Below are positions 10,365 through 21,734 of a stretch of 64,000 bases of DNA, one piece after another. The notes under the pieces were generated by a model. It was given only the letters and a program-made list of their open reading frames with translations. It was not told where the DNA came from and ran no database searches. The translations under genes and the position numbers were made by a program. How positions within the stretch are numbered: the stretch's first letter is position 1; each line of letters starts with the position of its first letter. The DNA is from Tribonema minus (lineage: Eukaryota > Sar > Xanthophyceae > Tribonematales > Tribonemataceae): positions 62,001-126,000 of the forward strand of contig JAFCMP010000003.1 in NCBI GenBank assembly GCA_017506865.1. The letters are read 5' to 3'.

Positions 10365-12368
10365 ATGGCGCTGACACTAAGGAAGGTGACCTTACTGCTC
10401 TGCGCAGCTGTAACAGGGGCACACGGCTTCTTCACTGCTGGCGGGCTGCCGGTACTGGCTCGAGCCGCAGGGTCGGCTCCGCCCACAGCGCGCCCTCTGT
10501 GCGCCGTGTCGGTCAACAAGGAGAGTACTTGAAGTACTTCGAAGTATATTATTCTCTGTGCTTCGACCTAAGCAGCAGCACCGTAAGGAGCAAAAGCGCA
10601 CAAGCATCATTAGACCCTCAAACAGCAGATTAGCTCCCTTGTGCGCCCATCTTATGATGCACTGATTTGACTCTGACGCATTGCTGCAAAACCGTTTCAA
10701 GCCAACATCTGCAGCCATGATCATACTTCCCTCTCTGTCGCCATGGTTTAAGCCGCTCTCTATGTGTGCATCTGTGATTACAACAGGACGTTATCGACAC
10801 TGTCACCAGCATACTGGCGCTCCTGGAGGGAGCAGGCCCGCAGGTCAAGGAAGGGATCAGCGCGCTTGGTGGCGATGACAAAAAGCGTGAAGAGAACATC
10901 AGAAAAGCGGCTAGCAGCGTCCACAGGAGCACTGCAGCGCTGACCGAGGCAATGCAGGGCCCCAGTCGTGTGGAGCGGGCCTGCTTGGCTGACTTTACCC
11001 GGGTGGTGGAGTTAGCGAGGACGGATGGGGAAAATCCATCTTTGATGGTGTACGGCCCCCGTGGAGTGGCAAGACCAGCATGGTGGCAGCAGCGTTGCAG
11101 GTACTAAAACCGTGTATGTGATCATTATGGTTTTCTACACCCGCATGCTATTGTGGTGGTATTTGCAGTGGCAAGGCAGTGCGGATGATGTGCGTTGCCG
11201 ACAAATGCTGCTTTGCGGCCTAGAACGACAGTTGCTGATAGCAATGTGCTATGTGCACAATGGCGCACTCCTGTCCTCTTCTCAGTATGACATGACTTCT
11301 TGAAGCCGGTGGTAGCGCAAGTGGCCACCATGTTCTTTCATCGGCGACTCAACGATGCCATCATGATAGTGTTCGCAGCTCAGTGCAATGTGACTTGTGC
11401 ACATGGAGGCGGTGGGTGCCAGTGGACTCAGCGTCTCTAGCCTCAGCCTGCTTCATGCTTGCATCACAGCTAGATGAGTATGCACCCTTTTCTCATCTGT
11501 CCTCGCAGAACTCGACTGGTGTGCTGAACGTGGCGGTTCAGGGTGACGGCACGGACTTCAACTTCGAGCAGTGCGTGGAGCGGGTGGTGTTACAGCTGGC
11601 CGGTCTTGCACGCCAGCGACCTAAGGCCGACACTGGCACACGCCTACGTGCCATCCTTTCAGCACACAAGCAAGTCTACAGCCAGCGCCGTCATCATCAT
11701 CGACATCAACGCAAACGTGCAACCGGCGCAGCTCAGCGACATGCTGCTAGCGGCGAAGCAGCTGGGGTTTGAAGAGGGGCTGGCAACGTTTGTGTTTGTC
11801 GTGTCAGCTTCGCGAAGCGCGCTGGGCCTGCCAATTGGCCTGCGGCAGCTGAGAGTGGAGGGATACAGCGCACCCGACTTCACTGAAGAAGAGGCACATC
11901 GGTACATCAAATGGCGCCTACCGGACTTTACCGGCGTCGCCGCCAACATCACCAACGTGGGAGAGCGCGCCATGGACCTGGTGGCGGTGTGCAAGGCGTG
12001 CAGGGGCGCGACATCAGCGGACAAGTGCATGGAGCAAGCGCAGGCGTACAGGGACGCGGGTATCAAGGACGCAGAACTTAAATTGGACAACTTTCTAGCC
12101 TTTGCCGAGGAGAGCGGCAGATTCCGCAGGGGGGACAGCCTCCTCTTCGTGGGGAAGCTACTGTCGGGCGATGCTGTGCTGTGCGCAAACCACGCGCGTG
12201 GCGTTTGGATTTAAGAAGACAGACGAGCTCTTTGCAGCACTGGCCCAGTGGCATGCGTTTGCAGTAGATCCTTCTGACGGTAAGATCAGCATGCCGTCGA
12301 ATTTCATGCGGACTGCAATGGAGCAGTACTTGGCAGCGGAACAGAAGAGGTGGTGGTGGCCGTTTTGA
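10365..12368 (+). pseudogene. Plastid-type P-loop ATPase, three frame breaks
   Basis: The start MALTLRKVTLLLCAAVTGAH followed by GFFTAGGLPVLARA looks like a signal peptide with Phe after the cleavage point and then a transit-like stretch. Exon 1 runs from 10365 to somewhere in 10500-10532 (donor unclear). Exon 2 is 10787-11100 and exon 3 is 11509-12368. Exon 2 ends with a Walker A (SGKTSMVAAALQ) that is one base out of frame with the preceding VYGPRG. In exon 3 the frame shifts again near 11665, before a Walker B (AVIIIDIN), and a third time near 12180, after which FGFKKTDELFAALAQW leads to a stop at 12368. Conserved ATPase motifs with broken frames suggest a recent pseudogene or sequencing indels. 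The closest recognisable type is an archaeal-style or AAA-like P-loop ATPase; substrate unknown. Confidence 0.6.
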
Positions 12369-13497
12369 GGTTGAGACATGTCGACATTTGCATGCTTATG
12401 GTGCCACGCACTGTCGCTTTGCACACAGACATACAGACATGTACGACTGGGTTCAAGTGCCTTCACTTGTGTTCTGTTCTGCGGGCAGTAGGACTAGTAA
12501 GAGGAGAATGCCATGACACGCTCAGACCTGACAGTGTACATTCGCATGCAGACAAAAAGTATGGGGTAGGAAGCACTTCAATTTGTTTTGTGTTTTCAAT
12601 TGCAGCACGCCATGCTGCGGCAGCAGCGGCGCCTGCGGGCGGCCCGCTAGCTGCAGCAATGCGCTCAGCTGCTGCAGTGGTGCCAGTGAGCGCCGCCCAA
12701 GAGGCTGATGCATAGCGGCGCGCTGCGAAGGTAGCGGCGCCGGCATGGCGCCGTGCCAGTCGCGGCGCGTGCTGCTGGTGTGGCGGCGCCGGAGCGCACC
12801 GCGCACGTACCAGTGGCACCATGGAGTGCTGCGGCAGCAGCGGCGCCTGCAGGCGCCGCTCCAGCTGCGCCGTGCACAGCTCCTGTACTGGCAGCAGCGC
12901 CAGCGGGCGCTGCTCATTTACAAGCAACAGCCTGAGCTGCGCAACACAGCGCTGCACTGGTAGCGGCGCCTGGGCACTGCAGCCCTTGTGGCATGTGCGG
13001 CTGTTGTGGCGGCACTGGGCAAGCGCTGGACATGTTCCCCTAGCAACAGGCCTGGGGCACCACGGAGAGCGGTGACCGTGTGACAGCAGCGGCACCTGCA
13101 AACTTTGAAAGCCGCGTCAGCTGCGGTGCACGCAGCTTCTCTGGCGGTGCCAGCAGCGCCGACCACACAGTCGCCGCCTAAGCCTCTGGGCCATGTCTTC
13201 GCAGTGTCAGCGGCAGCCCTGTCTTACATCGCTGTCCAGCCAGGAACCACCATTCGCACGCGCGCACGCGCATCGCGCTGCCGCCGCGCCGCCGCCGCCC
13301 GCAGCTGCCCCGCCGCCGCCGCGCCGCCGCGCGCAAGGGCTAAATAATACATTAGTAGGGCTTGCAGATTATGACGAATTTGAACACTTTGAGCTGACGA
13401 GACACAGGCAGTGAAATAGGCGACCCGATGGCAGAGGAGGCGCAATAGGTTAGGCAGCGCCGCAAGTCCGCTACCTGCTGCCCGCTGCAGCAGAGTG
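12369..13497. other. GC-rich low-complexity block upstream of the SLC4 gene
   Basis: From about 12600 to 13340 the sequence is dominated by GCAGCGGCG-like strings that read as Ala/Pro/Gly/Arg-rich peptides in several frames, with stops in each. The composition resembles the Ala-rich stretch of the LINE at 26500-27260, so it may be a decayed retroelement fragment, but I could not align it. The last 150 bases should include the promoter and 5' UTR of the SLC4 gene. Confidence 0.45.
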
Positions 13498-16400
13498 ATG
13501 GCATTCCACAGCCGCAGCGCCAGATGCGGTGGTCAGAGCATCGTTTGGAGACTCTCTGCCACAGCAATAGCAGCACTAGCATGCTGTACCAACGGCGCCA
13601 CAGGCCTCGTGGCGGGTCCTGCGCTGCCTCTGCGCCATGGCAACGTCCGAACGCAACTACTGCAGGCTCCACGAGTCCTTGGCTGTGGTCTTAGCGCACG
13701 CACTGCTGGGCAACTGACAGCCTCGCTGAGCAGCCCCAACAGATTCGTGGGTAGGTTGGCAAACCTTAGGCACCGTGCCAACAGCTGGCGGAGAAGCACC
13801 AAGCGCGTACTAGCAGGCAGCGTGGATTCGTATCTGGACTCGCTGTCGCAGCAGCCTACGGGGCAGGGCAGGAGCAGCGGCGGCGCAGGAATACTTGGAG
13901 CGCTCAGGCAATTACACTGGGGCAAGGATCTCAAACAAGACTGGTCCAATCGTCTGCCTTACTACAAGGACGACTGGAAGGCGGGGCTGACTGGCAAGAG
14001 CGTTGCAGCAGTGCTGTTCCTCTACTTCGCATGTCTGCTGCCAGCAGTTGCTTTTGGGGGAATTGCGTTTCAGGTGACTGCGGGGAGCCTGGGGGTGATC
14101 GAGTATCTGCTGGCGTGCGGCGTGTCTGGCATGACTTACGCGGTTTTCAGTGGTCAGGTGAGTGGCTCTTTCACTCGCAAAGCTGCCAGTAAATCATTAC
14201 TCTTGCATGGCTGGGCACATGAAGAAATGTTGATCAGCATGGCTGTCGGTTCAGGGCCTCTTTCTGCACTGTAACTGTCATGCACAGTAGCGCAGATGTA
14301 AGCAGTTTGCAACTGCCAACGACGTTGTTTCACAACAGCAACTGGCATTAGTACAAGAAACTGCACCTGCGCATTCAAACCGTTCTTGCGGAACGAATAC
14401 AGACTAGCTTCAGTTTTTGAATGTGATCAGAAAGCCGCGCAGGCTTTGCAAATTGCGCGATGGCAATGTTTTCGTGTACACTTTTGTGATAACAATTTAT
14501 TGCAATGTCTAGTAGGAGAGGCACTAGTGACACTGGACTATGAATATGTCAATTATTCTGGCATCAGTCATATAGCTTCAGCCATCCACATCCAGTTGAA
14601 ATATATACTGCTGTGCAGTGTTTGCATGCACAGCACACTGTCAAGCTATGGACCTATCAGGGTCAGCCTGACAGTTTGTTTTTGCACTTTGAAGATTAAG
14701 CTGAGCATCAGGGCAACACTGAGTATTCCCAGAGCGTTCCACGACAGCATTGGTGAAGTGCCTACATGAGGTGCATTACGAGCCCCAACCCTACCTCTAA
14801 CTTCTGGTGTCAAACATGTCCATGGCGCTAAACCTATCTGTAAACTAGCGCACTTGCATGGTGCGATGACGTGTTTCAATCTGCGTGAGACTGTGCTGTG
14901 TGGTGACATGTGGTTTGCTTACCCTAACCCCAACTACACTACTACTGTAAGCTCTATATGCATATAGAACTTTGCCACATCAGTCGGTGACCAACGGATC
15001 ACATCACCATCCTGTTGCTCAAAGCGCCAGTTGCAAAGCACTTGCACATTTTGGCTGTTGCATGCAAGGCTCTGTAGGCAAATCGCACACAATTACCATG
15101 CCGCATGGTCCATGCGTCAAGGAATAGCAGCTCCCATCTTAGCCATCGCTTACTGTAGTTCACATGGGGTGCATAGCGCATAAAGTGCTTTGGTGCCTGC
15201 TGAACTGGGTCTGAGCTGGCTCATGTGTTTGACTATGACATTCAGATACACGCCTGCTGTGTCTGCACTCTACTGTGTCTGTCAGCTCGATGCTAACAGA
15301 ATTGGGCGCAATTGTCAGCTCAGACTCATAGCTTTGGGTTGCCTTTGGGTTGCCCACTTAGCTGACTTTGTATACCTCATTTATGATACAGTTATGAATG
15401 TGCATCTCATATTACCTTGTTGACGTAAAAGGCGTCTTGAATACACTTTTCACCTGTGACCAAACCTATCGTTTTCCTGGCTTTCACTCACAGCTTATTT
15501 GTGATGATGTCTTTGTAAACTGTACAAATGGCTGTTCCGTCAACCCTCAGTGCTTGTGTGCATTTGACCACATTGTGGGCCATAGCTGCGAGCAATGTGT
15601 ACCCACCCTTCACCCAGCCCAGCCACTCAATAGGCATCGGCAACTATCAGAGGCGTCATTCATGAATGAACAACGTGAATGATGTTTATGGCAATGATGA
15701 TGCTCCAAGGGTGATCGGCGCCCACCGCCGCTCTGAAATGCCCTGCATAATGAAAAACGAATCAAAAAGATCGTTGAGCTCTAGGTGACAAGAGATGATT
15801 AGCCGCAAGTGCCTTACACCAATAACCGTGGTCGTAATACTACCATCAAGAGCGCTATGCCGAGACTCATCAAGTGACTCATGACTGGTGCATTGACTCG
15901 CCCCACTCTCTGCAGCCTATGACCTTCATTGGTCCAACCGGCTTGACACTGGCGTTTATGACGGCGCTCTATGGATTCACGAGTGCCATGAGCCTGCCTT
16001 TCCTGCCGGTGTACTCATGGTGCGGCGTCTGGACAAGTGGGTATATGCTGCTGCTGGCGATGGGAGGGGCCAGCAACCTCATTCGGTATGCTACGCAGTT
16101 CACGGATGACGTGTTCAACGGTGAGTCAGAGTGAGTAATCGAGTCACCTGAGTAATAGAGTCTCATGAATCGTTACAGAGCGGTTGGCAGGCACAGTCAC
16201 GGTGCCACATTGTGCATCGACGTATTGTCATCTTGCATCTTTTCTAGTAAACATGCTATGCTCTACGGTTCACATATGACATACTATTATGATTTCGTTG
16301 TTGAGTTGCATGTAATTTGGTGGACTGGAGACAGTATGCTACAATATGTGGTCTACTAGGACGTCAAACTGTAACTGGTTAGGGGCCGACAAGTATGCGG

Positions 16401-19400
16401 ACATGATGAGCAACTGTTTAGTGCTCGTGGCGTTGCGCGGGCAAGCCTTCTGGTGCGCAATGCAACAATATACTGCTGGAGAGGGGATGTGTTGAGTGGC
16501 AAGTAGCAGAGGCAGCGGCTCCTGTAATTTGAAGGAGCTACAACATGTACAACATGAAACATGCTGGGTGCGATGCACATATCCATGGCATTTTCATCAG
16601 ATGATTACATGATAGTGTTCATGCAGCAGTTGCGGTTGTGGTGTATGTTCAGTTCCATGTGTGGAGGACACATATTCAGGATATTCAGGGTCATGCAAGG
16701 AGAGTCACTTTCAGGGCCATGTAATGTGGTACTTCAAGTACGTACATGATGGAACCCCCTTGAAGCGGCAAGCGCAAGGCGGCGCCGCATAGCAGCTGCA
16801 CACACAGCACGCTGAGATGGTTGGCATCCCACTGCATGCGCACTCACGTGCTTGAAGCACTCGCAATAACTGCCTTCCAGACGTTGTCGAAGCAGAGGAA
16901 GAAGGCGGTGGCCAGGCACCAGGTCCTGGATGCAATGACATTGATAGTGTGTGGGGGAATCACTTTTGTCCTCCTTGCCATAGCCCTTGTGGAGGATGCG
17001 ATAGTGATAATCAGCAAGTACAGTTACGGGACTTTGCTGCTGTGGGCGTACTTGATGAAGTCTGGCCCTGCAGAGCAGTGACAGAGGCATGTGCACTGCA
17101 GCATATGCGCAATGCGCAACACACCGCTGCACCAGGGGTGGTTGGGCTCACTGACCAGCGATGGACCTTTTTTTTAAAAGTGGCCCCACAGGAGCAAAGC
17201 CCCGTACACGTACTTTCTCACTATCACTATCGCATCCTCCCCAAGGGCTATGCCGAGCAGGGCGATAATGATACCCCATACATACCCTAATAAGCTACCC
17301 TTGCAATCCAGGCCCTTGTGCCTGCCAGAATGGCCCCGGCTCCTTTTCCTGCAGTGACAACTACGTTTTGGAAGGCAAGAATCGAACGCCCAGCAAGTGT
17401 TGAACACACAGGATGCTGCGAGCTAATTCTGGCACTGGCTTTCTACCTGGTGTTGTTGTGGGTAGGTATAATGCAAGTGTAGGGCACAACATCAGCGGCG
17501 TTTCCTTGTGCATGCTGCAGTGCTCTCATGCGCTCACTTCACCTCACTTCTTGTCACTCAACTTGAAGTTGTCGCTGAACACTGTATATATACAACACAC
17601 TGCTCAGTGCACGGTCGCTGAGCGGCATGCAACTGCAGCTTGCATACCCACAAAGGTCAGGCAGCAGCCATTGCCGCACTCAGCTCACTCCCATTGCTAC
17701 GCGCATTCCTTAATGTCATTGCGTCACACACTGATTGTTAGATGCACTGATCCCCCCCCTCCCCCCCCCCCCCCAAACCCCCGCTCATTTTTTCCTTCAT
17801 GGTGCGCAGCACTGCTGGCCGTCAACTTCCTCTTTGAGGCCAGCCGCAGCCTCTTCAGAAATTTCCAGGACGGTTACAACAAGAGCGGCGCATTCCTGGC
17901 GCTCAACCTGGCGCTGCTCACCTACACCACAACGCGCAAGACGGTGGCTGCGCGCAACTCGCGCTACTTCAACGAGGAGATTCGGGAGTTCCTGAGGTGC
18001 GTCACACTTTGGCAGTTGAAGTTGCGTCTGGCGCCTAGGTTGCAACCTGCTTGTGGGGATGAATTTGAAGTTGGTGTTGCACCAGCTCTCTCTGCGTACG
18101 CAGTCTGCGCGTTGCTGTGCATACTATGCCAGACCAATCGTTTGCTCCCACCATGAGCTGCCTGATGGTGTCTCAACTGAAGCAGGCGTGAAGGTTAGGA
18201 GTAGAGTGTGCTTGCGTCCACATAGCGTGTTGGCAGCGAACATACTGTTTGATGTTCATTATGATGACACCATTGCTGTACAACTGCTCGTTGCTGTGTT
18301 GTTGAGCATTGTCATCACCGTGCCTCCGAGTTGCCGAGCGGGCTGTCGATGACAACATCTGTCCTGCCGTCAGCACTAAAGTCACCCCGATACTACTAGT
18401 AGGACTAGACTACTTGGCCACTCCCGTCCAACACCTTGCTACTGTAAGCCTGCCGTGCCTGCACAGTTATGGTCTGCTGTAACTGACGCACTACAGTGCG
18501 GCACCATATTACATGTGTGCTCTTCTGTAACTGCCGTAACTGATCCGCAACGCCGCAATCCCCCCCCCGGCCTTTCTCTGCATCCGCAGCGACTCTGGTC
18601 CGGTCATTGTCATCGTGGCCATGAGCCTGCTGACCCAAGTTCCGGCCCTCTCCTCCATGGGCATCGAATTTCTGAGCGTACCCTCAAAATTCATGCTGTG
18701 CGGCAGCAGACCGTGGCTGAGCCCCATGCTATCGGTGCCGCTGAATGTGAGGATGGCGTGCGCGGTGCCCGCGGTGCTGCTGACGTCGCTGTTCTTCCTG
18801 GATCAGAACATATCTTCACGCGTCGTCAACAGCCCCAAGCACAACATGAAGAAACCCCCTGCGTACCATCAGGTGAGTTTTGTGCTACATACTTGGTGCG
18901 GCGGAAGGGGACTGGGTTGAGACGTTGAAGTGAAATGTTGAAGTCTCATTGCGCGTCGTCAACAGCCCCTAGGCTCACCATGAAGAAAGCGCCTGCATAC
19001 CATCACGTGAAGTTTCTATTGCTTTGACAAGGAAGGGCTGTTGAGATACTTCAAGAAGTATTCAAGTTTGATGTTGACGCGTGGCGCGCTGGTCATGTTA
19101 CTGACTTTTACTCGCTACAAACATCATGTGGCTGTCAGGCAGCAGCATAACCCTAATCTTAGGCCTCGGGGTTGAGTGGAAGGGGGCCGCTGTGCCTTCA
19201 ACAATGCCACACTTACCTTGTTCTACCATTTTGCACCTGGGCTTGGCCGAGACACACACGGGTTGTGTGTTGCCATCGATTTTGGCCATTTGTGGCCATA
19301 CGCCTGCGTGCGTCGGTCGGATATGTTTCTGCTGCTATCGACAGGTTGCGAGTGGTACCACAAATTCACGCAGTTCAAGGCAAGCAAGCCATTTTTCTGT

Positions 19401-21734
19401 CATTCTTTGTGCCTGAACAAAAATCTGCAAACCACCAACAGTCACCTCTCACTGAAGACCTGGTCGCCTCGTCAACATGAAGCCACGCACGATCTTACAT
19501 CGCATAGCAGCCTGTGCTGATACCCATGTCTTGTTTGTGCTCCTTAAACTCATTTAGGATCTGTCAGCGCGAGCATGATCACCGGCACACTGAGTTGAAG
19601 TTGCATAGCTTGCGGACAGACACAGTGCACCTGGCGACGCTTTGCACATCTCAACACAACAACACGCACACACGCCACCTTTACTCTCTGGACAGAACCT
19701 AGGGCTACTAACCCTATCTCTAACCCTGACACCTGCCGCACCTTTGTGTACGTGTGTACAGGATCTTCTGGTGCTGGGCCTCATCACCGGCACGCTGAGC
19801 GTGCTGGGCCTGCCGTGGCAGTGCGCAGCAACGGTGCAGTCGCTCAACCACGTGCGCGCAATGAGCACTGCTGAGATCATTGACTCGCCCGACGGCTCCA
19901 AAGAAGAGGTGAGGTCGCTGCCTCCAGTAGGCATGTATGCATCGTTGTTGCGACTGTCAGCATACCTGCTGCATGACACACTTTTCTCTTTGAGAGCTAG
20001 AGCCTGACAATGGGCAGTGCTGCCATGAACCCTCGGGGGATTTGAAACTGAGGCAAACAGGCTGATGCTCGCACACATGCTTGTATGCAACAGGCAACCC
20101 TAACTCCAATTCTAAACCTGCTTGTAAGCGATTGTGCAGGGGGAATGTGCCTTGATCTGTTGGAGCGTTCTCTAGCATGCTTGCGTCTTCAAGCAGATGC
20201 TGTTTGATGGGTGGGTGGAGTCAAAAATGACACTACGTGTGGCGCATCTGTTGTTGAGCACTGCTGCGAGCCTACACAATCAGATGAAGCAGAAGCGTGA
20301 TCGCAAAGGCCCACGACCATCACTAATGCCCACAATCGTGATGAACCACCATCATTGTCGAGCACACCTGACAACTTCACTATGGCTACTTCAAGAAACA
20401 CTTGAAGTAGATGCTGCAGCGCGCCATCGTTCTGCTTGGGGTAGGGTTAGGGTCATGGTTAGACACCCCCACTAGGCGCCGCCAACCGCATGCACCCTCT
20501 GCACACGTGATGCAGGTGATCAAGGACGTGGTGGAGGCGCGCGTGACAGGCTTACAGGTTGTCTCAGCATGTGCTGGCGCGGACTCCACTCAAATGGCTA
20601 CTTCAAGCCACACTTGAAGTACTGCTGCAGACCAAAGACCCTGCTGATTACACTCCCACTCCGTCTCCGACTACATGATTCCGCTTCTTGCGCGCACACT
20701 GTGCAGGTGATCAAAGATGTGGTGGAGACGCGCGTGACAGGCTTCAGCATACACGCGCTCATCCTGGCATCAGTAGGTATGCTTCCCGTGCTAAAGCGCA
20801 TACCCATGCCCGTCGTCAGCGGCATCTTCCTGTACCTGGGCCGCAAGGTGATGAGCGGCAATGAGTTTTTGCTTCGGATTAAGGAGCTGTGCGCGGATCA
20901 GAGCCTGCTCAAGCCCAACAGCAGCGTCAAGAAAGTGGGCTACAAGACGGCGCTGGGGTACACCAGCGTACAGGTGAGGTGGACAACTTGATGTTGAAGT
21001 GACCCTAAAACCCTGACCGTAAATTCTGACTATAACCATAAGTACGGCATGGCTTTTGTGGCTTTGACTGCTTCTGATTGAGGCAATGGGGCCAGTCTCC
21101 ACTTCCCGTTGTGTTCTCACACTGTCGCAATCATTTGCCATCGGTAACTTTCTGACTTCACAGGCACTGCGTACTTCAACCCATGTGCTTTGAAGTATAA
21201 CAATGGCTTGTAGCCTGCTCTGCTGTCTTGGCAGCTGCTGTTCACCGACGTTACTAATTGCTTGTCAAACTCGCTGCTGTTGTTATGGAGCAGACAAGGC
21301 AGCATCAGACACTTACTGTAATCATTCGGACACTGCTTCTGTTACTGTAGCTGCTGAGCATTTTACTGAGCGTTGCTCACCGCCACGCACACATTATATA
21401 GTATCTGCCAAACTTGCTGCTGGTATGACGTTGAACTGACAAGGCAGCACTGGACACCTTCAGCAGTCATTACTTGGGCATTGCTATCACGGCCGTTGCG
21501 TTCATTGGCCGTACACCATTCCAACAGCTGACATCACCATTGGACTGCATCTGTTGCTTGTGTTGTTGACTGCAGCTTGGGATGCTAGGGCTGCTCTGGA
21601 CCCTCAAGAGCTTCCGGCAGACTGCCCTCTTCTTCCCAAGCGTCATTGGACTGCTAGTACTGGTCAGGCTGGCAGTGCTACCCAAACTCTTCTCGAAGGA
21701 TGCGTTAGATGAGCTAGACTCGGCAGTGGCATGA
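13498..21734 (+). CDS. SLC4-family bicarbonate/anion transporter with N-terminal targeting region (seven exons)
   Basis: Exons 13498-14157, 15916-16120, 17810-17996, 18590-18872, 19762-19908, 20707-20973 and 21576-21734 join in consistent phases to about 635 residues. The HCO3_cotransp core begins near residue 175 (LYFACLLPAVAFGGIAFQV) and includes PMTFIGPTGLTLAF, EASRSLFRNFQDGYNKSGAF, LGLPWQCAATVQSLNHVRA, RVTGFSIHALILASVGM and a C-terminus LKSFRQTALFFPSVIGLLVL...LFSKDALDELDS. The large cytosolic N-terminal domain of animal SLC4 proteins is absent. Instead about 170 residues start with a hydrophobic segment (ATAIAALACCTNGATGLVAG) followed by Arg-rich sequence, which looks like a bipartite plastid-targeting region. 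The protein would move bicarbonate, possibly into the plastid for carbon concentration; this localisation is inference. Introns carry exon-edge duplications and an inverted repeat. Confidence 0.85.
16871..17374. repeat. Inverted repeat of a decayed membrane-protein fragment in an SLC4 intron
   Basis: Arms at about 16871-17053 and 17178-17374 are diverged reverse complements separated by roughly 125 bases. Read outward-in on each strand, both arms encode a similar hydrophobic peptide (plus arm FVLLAIALVEDAIVIISKYS; minus arm IIALLGIALGEDAIVIVRKY). I do not recognise the parent protein. In the pre-mRNA the arms could form a long hairpin. Confidence 0.75.
17755..17774. repeat. Poly-C tract upstream of an SLC4 splice acceptor
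   Basis: A nearly pure C run lies about 35-55 bases before the acceptor of SLC4 exon 3 (AG at 17808-17809). It probably serves as or extends the polypyrimidine tract. Confidence 0.6.
18954..19012 (+). repeat. Degraded copy of the SLC4 exon 4 end and donor
   Basis: This intronic stretch repeats the last ~50 coding bases and the donor of exon 4 (18821-18878), with substitutions including a TAG. The copy's donor reads cacgtgaag instead of caggtgag, so it is probably inactive. Confidence 0.8.
20381..20745 (+). repeat. Tandem duplication spanning the SLC4 exon 6 acceptor
   Basis: Two units offset by about 200 bases each contain ggctacttcaag...acttgaagta and an acceptor followed by GTGATCAA(A/G)GA(T/C)GTGGTGG. 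The downstream unit (exon starting at 20707) continues into conserved transporter sequence. The upstream unit (20517 onward) reads VIKDVVEARVTGLQ and then loses homology, so it is likely a decayed exon copy or a cryptic alternative acceptor. Confidence 0.8.

Noticed and set aside
12463-13101. 212-residue open frame on the minus strand in the GC-rich block
   Set aside because: Low-complexity repeat readable in several frames on both strands; no start context or motif.
18959-19011. A second, alternative SLC4 exon
   Set aside because: The copy contains an in-frame-type TAG and a broken donor (cacgtgaag), so it is a relic rather than a used exon.
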